A program made the translations under genes and the position numbers. Positions 7,032 to 14,835 of a stretch of 64,000 nucleotides of DNA are shown in pieces; the first letter of the stretch is position 1, and every line of letters begins with the position of its first letter. This stretch comes from Candidatus Saccharimonadota bacterium (GTDB lineage Bacteria; Patescibacteriota; Saccharimonadia; Saccharimonadales; Saccharimonadaceae): contig JAFWKF010000004.1 in NCBI GenBank assembly GCA_017533605.1, forward strand, positions 62,001 through 126,000, written 5' to 3'. The notes below the pieces were generated by a model. That model was given only the letters and a program-made list of their open reading frames with translations, did no database searches and was not told where the DNA came from.

Positions 7032-9437
7032 ATGAAAAGACTAGTTATTATTGACGGCAAATCCGTATTTTATCGTGGCTACTATGCCATGGGTGCCCTC
7101 AGTTTATCTGACGGCACTCCTACTGGCGGTGTGTATGGTTTTGCTGCCATCGCCATGGAAATTGTTAAAAAACTAGATCCAACCAAAGTTGTAGTAGCTT
7201 GGGATTCTAAAACTTCCACTTCAAAACGCCGTGCCATTTTTCCAGAATACAAAGCTGGTCGTGTTAAGCCGGGTGAAGATTTTTATTCACAAATTCCTTT
7301 ATTAAAAGAATTGGTCCAAGATTTAGGTTGGGATTTTGTAGAAATTGATGATTACGAAGCCGATGACATTATTGGCACTCTGAGTCTTCAGGCAGATGAA
7401 GCCGGCGATTGGGAAACTTACATTATTTCTTCCGATCTAGACATGCTTCAAATTGTAGATGAAAACACTTTCATGTGGCGCATTCTAAAAGGCTTTTCTA
7501 ATATTGAAAAAATAGATGTTGCCGAGTTTGAAGAAAAATATGGTATCAAAAAATCCCAGTTCCTAGATTTAAAATCCTTAAAAGGTGATTCGTCAGACAA
7601 TATTCCAGGTGTTCCCGGTATCGGTGAAAAAACCGCCGTTAAATTATTAAATGAATATGGCGATTTAGACAATATATATAATAATATAGACAAAATCTCA
7701 GGTGCGATTAAAACTAAACTCATTGCCGGCAAAGACTCTGCTTATATGTCGCGCGATCTCGCTAAAATCATGACCGATGCTCCGGTAAAACTAAGCGACC
7801 TCCCCGACTTCCACTTTAACCGTGACTCTTGTCTCGCCGGCCTCAAAAAACTCGAATTCAACTCTTTGATCCGCAAAGTATCTGTTAGCGAATTCAAAAA
7901 TAGTGCTGCTCGAGGGCTTCCGGAGGTTACGACCGAGGATGAGGGCGCGAGCCCCGTAACGACGGGCGCGAGCGACCCGTCCCGAGAGAGCACTATTTTG
8001 AATTCGCCCCCAGACATAATTATCGATTGGGACATCAAATCCTACATGCACCACGACCCCAAAATCGCTGAGGAGATTTTATCCGGCAAACCTTTTTGGG
8101 ACCTTGGCCAAGCCGAATTTTTAATTAATCCTTTAGAACGCAAACAATCCGATCTTTACGATCCTATGGATTTTCGTTACGCTTATAAAACCCAACGCAG
8201 CCAACTCGCTGAGCTCCCCAAGCTCCTTAATGTCCTCGAATCTTTTGACCTGCCACTCATTCCAGTTTTATACAAAATGGAAGAAAAGGGCATGTTAATT
8301 GACCGCGAATACTTCAAAAAACTACACCAAGAATATTCCGCCGAAATTAAAAAACTCGAAAAAGAAATCTGGGATCTAGCGGGTAGGGAATTTAACATTA
8401 ATTCGCCTATTCAACTTTCTGAAATTTTATTTACTGATTTAAATCTTCCTACTAAAGGCATTAAAAAGACTACTCGCGGCTATTCTACCGGCGCTAAAGA
8501 ACTAGAAAAACTTCAAGATCTTCATCCAATTATCCCCAAACTCACCGAATACCGCGAAGTAGCAAAGTTACTCAGTACCTATATTATTCCTATGCCAGAT
8601 CTTGCTGACGAAAACGACCGCATCCATACTACATTTACGCAAAACGTTACCGCCACCGGTCGCCTTAGTTCTAAAGATCCCAATCTTCAAAACATTCCAG
8701 TTCGGACCGACGAAGGCAAACGCATTCGCACGGGCTTCATCGCGCCAGAAGGCAAAGATTTAGTTTCAGCAGACTATTCTCAATTTGAGCTTCGCCTCGC
8801 CGCCATTCTCGCCGGCGATCAAAATCTCATTGACGATTTTAACAAAGGCATCGATATTCATACCAAAACCGCTTCCGAAGCTTTCAAGGTCCCATTTGAT
8901 AAGGTCACTAAAGCCCAGCGCCGCGCCGCTAAGGTTATTAACTTTGGCATTCTTTATGGCATGAGCGTGAGGGGATTATCTGAAGCCGCCAAAATGCCAT
9001 TTTACGAAGCCAAAGATTTTATTGACAATTATTTCAAACTTCGCGCGCCTATCAAAAAATACCTAGACAAAATTCTGGAGCAAGCCAGGGAAAAAGGCGC
9101 TGTAGAAACCTACTATGGTCGCCGTCGCCCTACTCCGGATGTAAAATCCACTAATTTTGTCATTCGCCAAGCTGCTGAACGCGCTGCAGAGAATATGCCA
9201 ATTCAAGGCACCGAAGCCGACCTCATGAAACGCGCCATGATAAAAGTAGATCAAAAACTTCCTGACGGTGCCACACTAATTATGCAAGTTCACGATTCGC
9301 TAATTGTTGAATGTGATAAATCCCTTGCCGACCAAGTCGCGTCAATCCTAAAATCTGAAATGGAGTCAGTTGCTCCAGAACTCAAAATAAAATTGGCCGT
9401 TGAAATCTCAATCGGCCAAAATTGGGGCGAATTATAA
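7032..9437 (+). CDS. polA: DNA polymerase I (5'-3' exonuclease + polymerase, no proofreading motif)
   Basis: 801 aa. The 5'-3' exonuclease (about 1-285) shows VVAWDSKTSTSKRRAIFPEYK, DYEADDIIGTL and GDSSDNIPGVPGIGEKTA. The middle proofreading domain is reduced and lacks visible exonuclease acidic motifs. The polymerase shows motif A DYSQFELRLAAI, motif B RRAAKVINFGILYG and motif C MQVHDSLIVEC. It is shorter than the 870-930 aa typical of full-length versions because of the reduced middle. Residues about 286-324 are encoded by a palindrome (7890-8005) and look unlike the rest: rich in Gly/Ser/Thr/Glu and low in hydrophobics. It acts in Okazaki fragment processing and repair. Confidence 0.97.
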   Translation: MKRLVIIDGKSVFYRGYYAMGALSLSDGTPTGGVYGFAAIAMEIVKKLDPTKVVVAWDSKTSTSKRRAIFPEYKAGRVKPGEDFYSQIPLLKELVQDLGWDFVEIDDYEADDIIGTLSLQADEAGDWETYIISSDLDMLQIVDENTFMWRILKGFSNIEKIDVAEFEEKYGIKKSQFLDLKSLKGDSSDNIPGVPGIGEKTAVKLLNEYGDLDNIYNNIDKISGAIKTKLIAGKDSAYMSRDLAKIMTDAPVKLSDLPDFHFNRDSCLAGLKKLEFNSLIRKVSVSEFKNSAARGLPEVTTEDEGASPVTTGASDPSRESTILNSPPDIIIDWDIKSYMHHDPKIAEEILSGKPFWDLGQAEFLINPLERKQSDLYDPMDFRYAYKTQRSQLAELPKLLNVLESFDLPLIPVLYKMEEKGMLIDREYFKKLHQEYSAEIKKLEKEIWDLAGREFNINSPIQLSEILFTDLNLPTKGIKKTTRGYSTGAKELEKLQDLHPIIPKLTEYREVAKLLSTYIIPMPDLADENDRIHTTFTQNVTATGRLSSKDPNLQNIPVRTDEGKRIRTGFIAPEGKDLVSADYSQFELRLAAILAGDQNLIDDFNKGIDIHTKTASEAFKVPFDKVTKAQRRAAKVINFGILYGMSVRGLSEAAKMPFYEAKDFIDNYFKLRAPIKKYLDKILEQAREKGAVETYYGRRRPTPDVKSTNFVIRQAAERAAENMPIQGTEADLMKRAMIKVDQKLPDGATLIMQVHDSLIVECDKSLADQVASILKSEMESVAPELKIKLAVEISIGQNWGEL
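7890..8005. repeat. In-frame palindromic insert in polA
   Basis: Arms GAATTCAAAAATAGTGCT (from 7890) and AGCACTATTTTGAATTC (to 8005) pair almost perfectly (one-base bulge). An inner pair GTTACG/CGTAAC and a very GC-rich core (GGGCGCGAG repeated) follow. The insert keeps the reading frame and encodes the junction between the exonuclease and the polymerase regions. Confidence 0.8.
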
Positions 9438-9438
9438 A

Positions 9439-9876
9439 TTATCTCGCGTAAGCAATATTTTGTTCCATCGCCTGGGTTTCTAATGCTGCCATTCTTTCAG
9501 CATCATTAATAGCAGAATTCACACTGTGTTTTACGCGTGCTGATTCTTCAGCTTTTTTAGCATCATTCCAGCGGTCCAAAGTCCCAACTAAATATCCAGT
9601 AATTCGGCGCAGTCTTTCAAATTTACCTTCATCAAACCATTCAGCATGGTCATTAAAGTATTCTTTCATCGCTTCGTCGCCAGCCTTGGCGCCGATTAAT
9701 TTCATACCCGCTTCAACTAAACATGACACATGCATGTCTTCGTATTGGTCGTAATCTGCCAAAACTTCTTTAGCATCTTTTTCAGAAACTTTGGCATAAC
9801 GCGACAAAGATGACAAGAATCTTTTCATATCAAATCTTTCTGCATCGTTCGGGCTTCGATAAATTATTTTCTTCAT
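9439..9876 (-). CDS. Small protein with NrdD-like glycyl-radical C-terminal motif
   Basis: 145 aa. Residues about 87-117 read ERLRRITGYLVGTL, then DRWNDAKKAE and RVKH. The order R-x-x-G-Y, then W/F-N-D/E-x-K-x-x-E, then R closely resembles the C-terminal glycyl-radical segment of anaerobic ribonucleotide reductase (NrdD). Gly94 would be the radical glycine. The rest of NrdD (about 600 aa) is absent and the N-terminal 85 aa are helical with no family I recognise. It may be a stand-alone spare radical domain, comparable in principle to GrcA for pyruvate formate-lyase, or a protein that kept only the motif. It is convergent with polA and has its own promoter at 9952-9981. Confidence 0.55.
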   Translation of the reverse strand: MKKIIYRSPNDAERFDMKRFLSSLSRYAKVSEKDAKEVLADYDQYEDMHVSCLVEAGMKLIGAKAGDEAMKEYFNDHAEWFDEGKFERLRRITGYLVGTLDRWNDAKKAEESARVKHSVNSAINDAERMAALETQAMEQNIAYAR

Positions 9877-9951
9877 GGTTTCCTTTCTTTGAAGCGCTCA
9901 AAATTAACTACAAAACCGCTTCTTTTGTTTATTTAAGCATTACCTAAACTC

Positions 9952-9981
9952 ATTATAAACCCTATATATAGTGGCTGTCAA
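9952..9981 (-). promoter_or_regulatory. Promoter of the NrdD-motif protein
   Basis: On the minus strand, TTGACA (9976-9981) and TATAAT (9952-9957) are separated by 18 bp. The transcript would have a leader of about 70 nt ending in AAAGGAAA before the ATG at 9876, so this is one of the few clearly leadered first genes. The rest of 9877-10052 holds only this and the next gene's weak -10 (TGATAAAAT, 10030-10038). Confidence 0.7.
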
Positions 9982-10052
9982 TACTTTTTTAACACTAAAT
10001 GTAGCGTTTTCCACAATTTTATTAAATTATGATAAAATATAGATAGTATATT

Positions 10053-10682
10053 ATGCCAAGTTGGAATATTCATTTAGAAGCTGGAGAACGGCTACTCAAA
10101 AAACTCAAATTTTCTAAAGCCGAGCAAAAAGAGTTTTTGTTTGGTTGCATTTTACCAGACATTAACAATGGCTATATTAATAAAGTCAAAATCCAAAAAG
10201 ACCATAATGAAACTCACTATGCCTTTAATCAAAAAAGTTCCCTCAATTTTTATGCCGAAAACAAAACCGAGATTCAAAAAAAAGACCCCATTTTTCTAGG
10301 CTACTTATTTCATCTTTATACGGATGGGTTTTTTAATTATGATTTTTATCGCACCATCAAACATCACAAACTTGGCGAAGGTTTAACTCATCCCGAAAAA
10401 CGTAAAATCAAACATCACGATTTTTGGATTTACGACACGAACTTCCATCATCATTTTGACTTTAGCCAAAATGACATTAAACATCTCACGACTCGTGCCA
10501 ACTTAGTCCCTACTACCGATATTACTCCAGAAGATATTAAAAATGTCCAGCAGGTTTTAAATAGCGAAACTTTGAACGAATCTATAAAAAACGAAAAATA
10601 CTTATTATACGACAAGACTCGTCTTGATAATTTAATGGATGACATGATCGAAAGTTTCATTAACGATTATATTAAGGATTGA
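10053..10682 (+). CDS. Zinc-dependent phospholipase C-like (HD-type helical) protein
   Basis: 209 aa, all helical, with His/Asp residues spaced as in the zinc-dependent phospholipase C/S1-P1-like domain: WNIHLEAGERLL at the N-terminus, GCILPDINNG near 48, a histidine in THYAF near 70, then FLGYLFHLYTDGFF near 95 and a His-rich KHHDFWIY-FHHHFDF region near 130. Probably a metal-dependent hydrolase; substrate unknown. An extended -10 TGATAAAAT ends 14 nt before the ATG. mutM begins 1 nt after its stop, so the two are likely co-transcribed. Confidence 0.6.
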   Translation: MPSWNIHLEAGERLLKKLKFSKAEQKEFLFGCILPDINNGYINKVKIQKDHNETHYAFNQKSSLNFYAENKTEIQKKDPIFLGYLFHLYTDGFFNYDFYRTIKHHKLGEGLTHPEKRKIKHHDFWIYDTNFHHHFDFSQNDIKHLTTRANLVPTTDITPEDIKNVQQVLNSETLNESIKNEKYLLYDKTRLDNLMDDMIESFINDYIKD

Positions 10683-10683
10683 T

Positions 10684-11532
10684 ATGCCAGAACTTCCTGA
10701 AGTAGAAACCATAAAAAGAGGTCTCGCCAAATTCATTATGAAGCAGAGAATTACCGGCACCGAAATTCTTTGCGAAAAATCTTTCATCGGCACGCCGGTC
10801 ACTGGCAAAGTTACTAATATCCGCCGTTTTGGCAAGGCTCTAATTCTAGATCTTGATGGCGGTAGTTCCCTCATGATCCATCTTCGCATGACCGGGCAAT
10901 TAATTTATGATGGTACCGAGCGTTATGCTGCCGGCCATCCCAGCGATAATTTCACTGCTAATTTACCGAACAAACAAACCAGAGTAATTATTAAATTAGA
11001 AAATGGTACGCTTTATTATAATGATCAACGTAAATTTGGTTTTATTAAAGTTATTAACACCAACGAAGTCCCTACCGACCCGTTTATTAAAAAACTCGCC
11101 AAAGAGCCTTGGGCCATGACGCCCGCGGAACTTTATGAAAAATTAAAGCGCCACAAAAACTCACCTATAAAAGCCGTTATATTAGACCAAACTATCATTT
11201 GTGGTTTAGGCAATATTTACGCCGACGAAGCACTATTTTCCGCCAAAATCCACCCCACCAGAAAAGCCGGCAGTCTATCTCAAAAGGAAACCGAAAAACT
11301 TCTCCTCTCCGCCCGCGAAGTTATGCAAAAATCAATTGATTCCGGCGGTTCCACTATGGCAACCTACGTTAAAGCCGATGGTACCAAAGGTGATTATTTA
11401 GAAAAGTTCGCTCAAGTTTTCCGCCGTGACGGTCAGCCTTGTCCAGTTTGTGGTGAAAAAATTATTAAAATAAAAGTCGCCGGTCGCGGCACTCACATTT
11501 GCCCGCACTGCCAAAGGAAATCAAATGATTAA
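10684..11532 (+). CDS. mutM: Formamidopyrimidine-DNA glycosylase MutM/Fpg
   Basis: 282 aa, normal length. It removes 8-oxoguanine and cleaves the abasic site. N-terminal catalytic PELPEVETIKRGL (Pro2, Glu3), a central lysine region FGKALILDLDGG, helix-two-turn-helix GLGNIYADEALF, and a complete C-terminal zinc finger CPVCGEKIIKI...CPHCQRK with all four cysteines. This matters because other zinc proteins in the window have lost their ligands, so the organism clearly still uses zinc. It overlaps holA by 8 bp. Confidence 0.97.
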   Translation: MPELPEVETIKRGLAKFIMKQRITGTEILCEKSFIGTPVTGKVTNIRRFGKALILDLDGGSSLMIHLRMTGQLIYDGTERYAAGHPSDNFTANLPNKQTRVIIKLENGTLYYNDQRKFGFIKVINTNEVPTDPFIKKLAKEPWAMTPAELYEKLKRHKNSPIKAVILDQTIICGLGNIYADEALFSAKIHPTRKAGSLSQKETEKLLLSAREVMQKSIDSGGSTMATYVKADGTKGDYLEKFAQVFRRDGQPCPVCGEKIIKIKVAGRGTHICPHCQRKSND

Positions 11533-12130
11533 GATTTTTTACGGCGACAACCGCGTCAAAGCCAAACAGGAAATTACTAACATTCTTGGTACGAACTACG
11601 AAATCATTGAAGGCACCGATATTGAACCTAACTTAATGCCCAGCATTTTTCTTGGCCAATCACTTTTTAACAGTAAACGTAAAATCCTGATTCGTGATCT
11701 CAGCGCCAACAAAGCCGCTTACGAGAAATTACCAGAATTCTTAAATACGCCACACGACGTCATCATTTTAGAATCCAAACCCGATAAACGTTCCGCCACC
11801 TACAAAACTTTAAAAAATCAGATTGAGATCAAAGAATTTGTTTTGCCGCCAGACCGCAATTTAAATTTGGTTTACGACATTTACAAGGTTGCAAAACACG
11901 ATGGCAAAAAAGCCATTAAAATGTTAGAAAAGATTAAAAATCAAGAAGAACCTATGATGTTTTTTGGGCTTTTAGTATCACAGGCATTTAAGGACTATGC
12001 TAATAAACAAGGCCCCAAAGAAAAGAAAGCTCTAAAAGAGCTTTCTCGTCTAGATGTCAAACTAAAATCTTCTAAGCTGCCTTCTTGGCTTTTGATTGAG
12101 TCTTTTTTGCTGGAGCTTTCTTCGCTGTAG
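11525..12130 (+). CDS. holA: DNA polymerase III delta subunit-like protein (HolA), shortened
   Basis: 201 aa against about 340 for typical HolA. The N-terminus MIKIFYGDNRVKAKQEI, followed by the SIFLGQSLFNSKRKILIRDL segment and VIILESKPDKRS, matches the first domain of clamp-loader delta; a helical region with MMFFGLLVSQAFKDY follows, then the protein ends where the collar domain would be reduced. It loads the sliding clamp as part of the clamp-loader complex. It starts inside mutM and its last 59 bp overlap the convergent rpsT gene, unusual for two essential genes. Confidence 0.75.
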   Translation: MIKIFYGDNRVKAKQEITNILGTNYEIIEGTDIEPNLMPSIFLGQSLFNSKRKILIRDLSANKAAYEKLPEFLNTPHDVIILESKPDKRSATYKTLKNQIEIKEFVLPPDRNLNLVYDIYKVAKHDGKKAIKMLEKIKNQEEPMMFFGLLVSQAFKDYANKQGPKEKKALKELSRLDVKLKSSKLPSWLLIESFLLELSSL

Positions 12131-12473
12131 TTTTAGCAACCGGTTTCTTAGCGGTAGCAGGTTTAGCGGCTTTAGCGGCTGGCTTAGCAGCAGGCTTCTT
12201 CGCAGCTGGCTTAGCAGACTTTTCTAACTTTACGCCATGAGCTTTTGCAAACTCGTATAGTTTAGCTTTGCGACGTGAAGCAGTATTTTTCTTAAGTAAA
12301 TCTTTTTTCGCAGCTTTGTCATATTCTGATTGAGCCTTGGCTAAAGTCTTAGCATTTGGCTTGGCTTTAAAAGCCTTGACAGCAGCTTTAATATCTTTTT
12401 TAATTCCTTTATTTAGCTCGGTGCGTTTTTCCGCTTGGCGAGCAGCCTTCTTGGCAGATTTGATAATCGGCAT
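12072..12473 (-). CDS. rpsT: Ribosomal protein bS20 with lysine/alanine-rich tail
   Basis: 133 aa. The first about 85 residues match bS20 (MPIIKSAKKAARQAEKRTEL, then TASRRKAKLYEFAKAHG); the remaining about 48 are a KPAAK/ATAKK low-complexity basic tail not present in standard bS20. Such histone-H1-like tails may add nucleic acid binding. Its last 59 bp overlap holA tail-to-tail. Promoter at 12511-12539 and an AGGA ribosome site about 5 nt before the ATG. Confidence 0.93.
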   Translation of the reverse strand: MPIIKSAKKAARQAEKRTELNKGIKKDIKAAVKAFKAKPNAKTLAKAQSEYDKAAKKDLLKKNTASRRKAKLYEFAKAHGVKLEKSAKPAAKKPAAKPAAKAAKPATAKKPVAKTTAKKAPAKKTQSKAKKAA

Positions 12474-12510
12474 TTTCTTCCTATTTAATTAATGATTAAT
12501 TACTGCGACA

Positions 12511-12539
12511 ATTATAACTCTTTTCTCTAAAAATGTAAA
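12511..12539 (-). promoter_or_regulatory. Promoter of rpsT
   Basis: Minus-strand TTTACA (12534-12539), 17-bp spacer and TATAAT (12511-12516). The leader of about 30 nt contains the inverted repeat TTAATCATTAA just before the ribosome site, which might serve feedback control. Confidence 0.7.
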
Positions 12540-12596
12540 GTGTAAACTCTTGTAATTTTTTAAAGCTTATGGTAACATAAAAAAAAGGATTCAAAA

Positions 12597-14267
12597 ATGC
12601 CAGATGATAACACAAACCCAGTAGATCCAATGGTTACGCCTGTAGCTCCACTTAGTGAGCCGTCGGTTAGTGAGCCCGCTGTTTCTGAACCGCCAATCCC
12701 AGAACCTCCAGTCCCAGAGCCTACTGTGCCTAGCAATCCGTCCGCCTCAGATTCAGTGGTAGTTAATCCTGTTTTGCCAGATGACCAAGAATCCAAAGAT
12801 CCAGCCATGCCTGGTTCCGTTGGCGAAGTCGTTAATAAAATCAACGATGCACAAAATATCCTCATTGCTTTGTCAAGTGATCCATCCGTAGATGAATTAG
12901 CTGCCGCTATCGGTCTTTCGCTATATCTTAGCAAATTAGACAAGCGCGCCACCGCTATTTATTCTGGCGCCACTCCAAACGCTCTTGAATTCTTAAAGCC
13001 CGAAGAAACCTTTGAACCCACCGTTGATACCCTGCAAGATTTTGTTATTGCCTTAAACAAAGAAAAAGCCGACCATTTGCGTTATAAACTAGACGGCGAT
13101 TATGTTAAAATTTACATCACTCCGTATCACGCTCGTATCACAGAAGAAGATCTAGAATTTACTTATGGCGATTTTAACGTTGATTTGGTCTTAGCCTTAG
13201 ACGTAGCTAACGGTATAGATTTAGACGCCGCTCTTCGCGAGCACGGCAGAATCATGCACGATGCTTCTATCGTCAATATCACTACAGGCAATCCTGGTAA
13301 ACTTGGCGAAATTGAATGGTGCGACAAATCCGCCAGTTCAGTTTCAGAAATGATTGCTCGTTTGCTTTATAGCATCAATAGCAAAACCAAGATTGAAAAA
13401 GAGGAAGCTACTGCCTTCTTAACTGGTATTGTCGCTGCAACCGACAGGTTTTCTAGTGCCAACACCACTCCAGAAACCATGAAAATTGCTTCTCGCTTAA
13501 TGGAATCTGGCGCCAATCAACAATTAGTTTCTAAAAACATCACTCCAGAACTAGAAAACGAAATGTTTACTTTGACCGATACTTCCAAAGCTCAAATTGC
13601 TAGGGATAAAGATCCTACCAAACTAGACGTGGAACACGAAGAAAACCAAGAATCCAAATCAGAAGCAGAAAAGGAATCAGAAGTTCCAACCGAGGCAGAA
13701 ACTAAAGACTCCCCAGCAGAACCAAAAGAAGTATCCGCTACCGTTACTGAAAAAGAACACACTTTGTTAGATGATCTTAAAGCCGCCGAAGCAAGCTTAT
13801 CGCAAGCTGGTGCCGAAATTACTCCTGAGGCTACTGAGGCCCCACTTAAGATTGATACGACTCCTGAAACTACCGAACCCACTCCTGCCAACACCACTCC
13901 TCAAACCGATATGACTTCCATCATTAACGAACCCGCGCCAGCAGATACTAACCCGGCCGCTTCTAGCGCGCCATCAGTCCCAGAAAACCCAGAAATCAAT
14001 GGTGTACCAGAGATTAATTACAATATGCCTTTGCCGGGCGAAGAGGTTCTTCCTCCACCACCTACTCCACCATTAAATTTGGATAGTTCTGATCCTCTTC
14101 CACCAGTTCAGCCGGTTGATTTGTCTCAACCACTTGACCCAATTCAGCCAGCCACTCCACCTGTAGAGCCTACCCCAGAACCACTTGGCAGCCAACCATC
14201 CATGCAAGACCAGGTTTATGCTCCGCAAGCTTCCGATCCAGCTGCCTTCAAAATTCCAGGTATGTAG
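12597..14267 (+). CDS. DHH-phosphoesterase-fold protein without the DHH motif, with Pro/Glu-rich tails
   Basis: 556 aa. The core (about 80-330) resembles NrnA/DHH phosphoesterases: ILIALSSDPSVDELAAAIGL occupies the place of the DADGD motif, VDLVLALDVAN the second motif, and ASSVSEMIARLLYSI the conserved helix. But the position of the DHH signature reads NITTGNPGK, so the metal ligands are gone and the protein is probably not a nuclease. An N-terminal 70-aa tail (SEPPIPEPPVPEP) and a C-terminal 230-aa Pro/Thr/Glu tail are disordered. Promoter TTGTAA (12550)-17 bp-TAACAT (12573-12578) and an AAGGAT ribosome site. It may bind nucleotides or act as a scaffold. Confidence 0.65.
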   Translation: MPDDNTNPVDPMVTPVAPLSEPSVSEPAVSEPPIPEPPVPEPTVPSNPSASDSVVVNPVLPDDQESKDPAMPGSVGEVVNKINDAQNILIALSSDPSVDELAAAIGLSLYLSKLDKRATAIYSGATPNALEFLKPEETFEPTVDTLQDFVIALNKEKADHLRYKLDGDYVKIYITPYHARITEEDLEFTYGDFNVDLVLALDVANGIDLDAALREHGRIMHDASIVNITTGNPGKLGEIEWCDKSASSVSEMIARLLYSINSKTKIEKEEATAFLTGIVAATDRFSSANTTPETMKIASRLMESGANQQLVSKNITPELENEMFTLTDTSKAQIARDKDPTKLDVEHEENQESKSEAEKESEVPTEAETKDSPAEPKEVSATVTEKEHTLLDDLKAAEASLSQAGAEITPEATEAPLKIDTTPETTEPTPANTTPQTDMTSIINEPAPADTNPAASSAPSVPENPEINGVPEINYNMPLPGEEVLPPPPTPPLNLDSSDPLPPVQPVDLSQPLDPIQPATPPVEPTPEPLGSQPSMQDQVYAPQASDPAAFKIPGM

Positions 14268-14307
14268 TCTTGATTTTATCTAGAAATGCGATATAATAAC
14301 TAGGAGT

Positions 14308-14384
14308 GGAATCGTAGCTCAGTTGGTTAGAGCGCTGCCCTGTCACGGCAGAGGTCGCGAGTTCGAGTCTCGTCGGTTCCGCCA
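14308..14384 (+). tRNA. tRNA-Asp (anticodon GTC)
   Basis: Acceptor GGAATCG pairs with CGGTTCC; D-stem GCTC/GAGC; anticodon stem CTGCC/GGCAG with loop CTGTCAC, giving GTC; T-loop TTCGAGT; CCA is encoded. TATAAT (14292-14297) lies 10 nt before the gene. A second copy of its 3' end follows 31 nt downstream. Confidence 0.97.
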
Positions 14385-14420
14385 TTTTTTTGTGCGGTCG
14401 CCAGCGACTCGTACTTCGTA

Positions 14421-14447
14421 TCGAGTCTCGTCGGTTCCGCCATTTTT
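14421..14447 (+). repeat. 27-bp duplicate of the tRNA-Asp 3' end
   Basis: An exact copy of 14363-14389 (T-arm, acceptor 3' strand, CCA and the T run after it) repeated 58 bp downstream. The sequence between (about 31 nt) contains a short hairpin-like GGTCGCCAGCGACTCG. This could be the footprint of integration or excision at the tRNA, or a terminator copy. Confidence 0.85.
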
Positions 14448-14487
14448 GTTGCTATTTTTTTCTCTCTGTGGTATAATACTTCCCAAT

Positions 14488-14706
14488 ATGGCAATAAAAG
14501 TTACAAGAAAAGACCAGGGCGAGGCAAACGAGAATATTATTCGTCGTTTCAATCGCAAAGTTTTACAGAGTGGCATGATGCCCTTAAAGAAATCGCAAAT
14601 GCGTTTTACTAAACCTATTTCTAAACGCGAGCGCCGCTTAAAGGCTATCATCCGCGAAGCCCGCAAGGCCGAAAAAACCGAGCGCATCAAACTTGGCCTC
14701 AAATAA
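14488..14706 (+). CDS. rpsU: Ribosomal protein bS21
   Basis: 72 aa, highly basic: VTRKDQGEANENIIRRFNRK at the N-terminus and SKRERRLKAIIREARKAEK later match bS21, which helps mRNA recruitment to the 30S subunit. The ATG at 14488 is 10 nt after TATAAT (14472-14477), giving only about 3-4 nt of leader. An upstream in-frame reading through the tRNA is an artefact. A family A palindromic repeat begins 12 bp after the stop. Confidence 0.93.
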   Translation: MAIKVTRKDQGEANENIIRRFNRKVLQSGMMPLKKSQMRFTKPISKRERRLKAIIREARKAEKTERIKLGLK

Positions 14707-14717
14707 TATACTATATA

Positions 14718-14803
14718 TGGGCGGGTGACGCGAATAGGGGGACCCCCAAAATGTTTTGCGTTAGCAAAAATTTTGGGGGATAATTCGCGGCAGGACCCGC
14801 CCA
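14718..14803. repeat. Palindromic repeat family A, copy 2 (rpsU-adk intergenic)
   Basis: Outer arms TGGGCGGGT/ACCCGCCCA, middle stem CGCGAAT/ATTCGCG, inner stem CCCCCAAAAT/ATTTTGGGGG around a short loop (GTTTTGCGTTAGCAAAA). GA on the 5' side and GCAGG on the 3' side, as in copy 1. It ends about 9 bp before the extended -10 of adk. Confidence 0.9.
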
Positions 14804-14835
14804 AAGCATGGTATAATTTTTTTAGGAGGAGTTTT

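Noticed and set aside
14323-14487. Reading frame running from tRNA-Asp into rpsU
   Set aside because: It would translate tRNA sequence; the -10 box at 14472-14477 and the bS21 start at 14488 explain the gene fully.
14725-14835. N-terminal extension of adk through the palindromic repeat
   Set aside because: The ATG at 14836 has AGGAGGAG in front and starts exactly at the conserved P-loop strand; the extension lies upstream of the -10.
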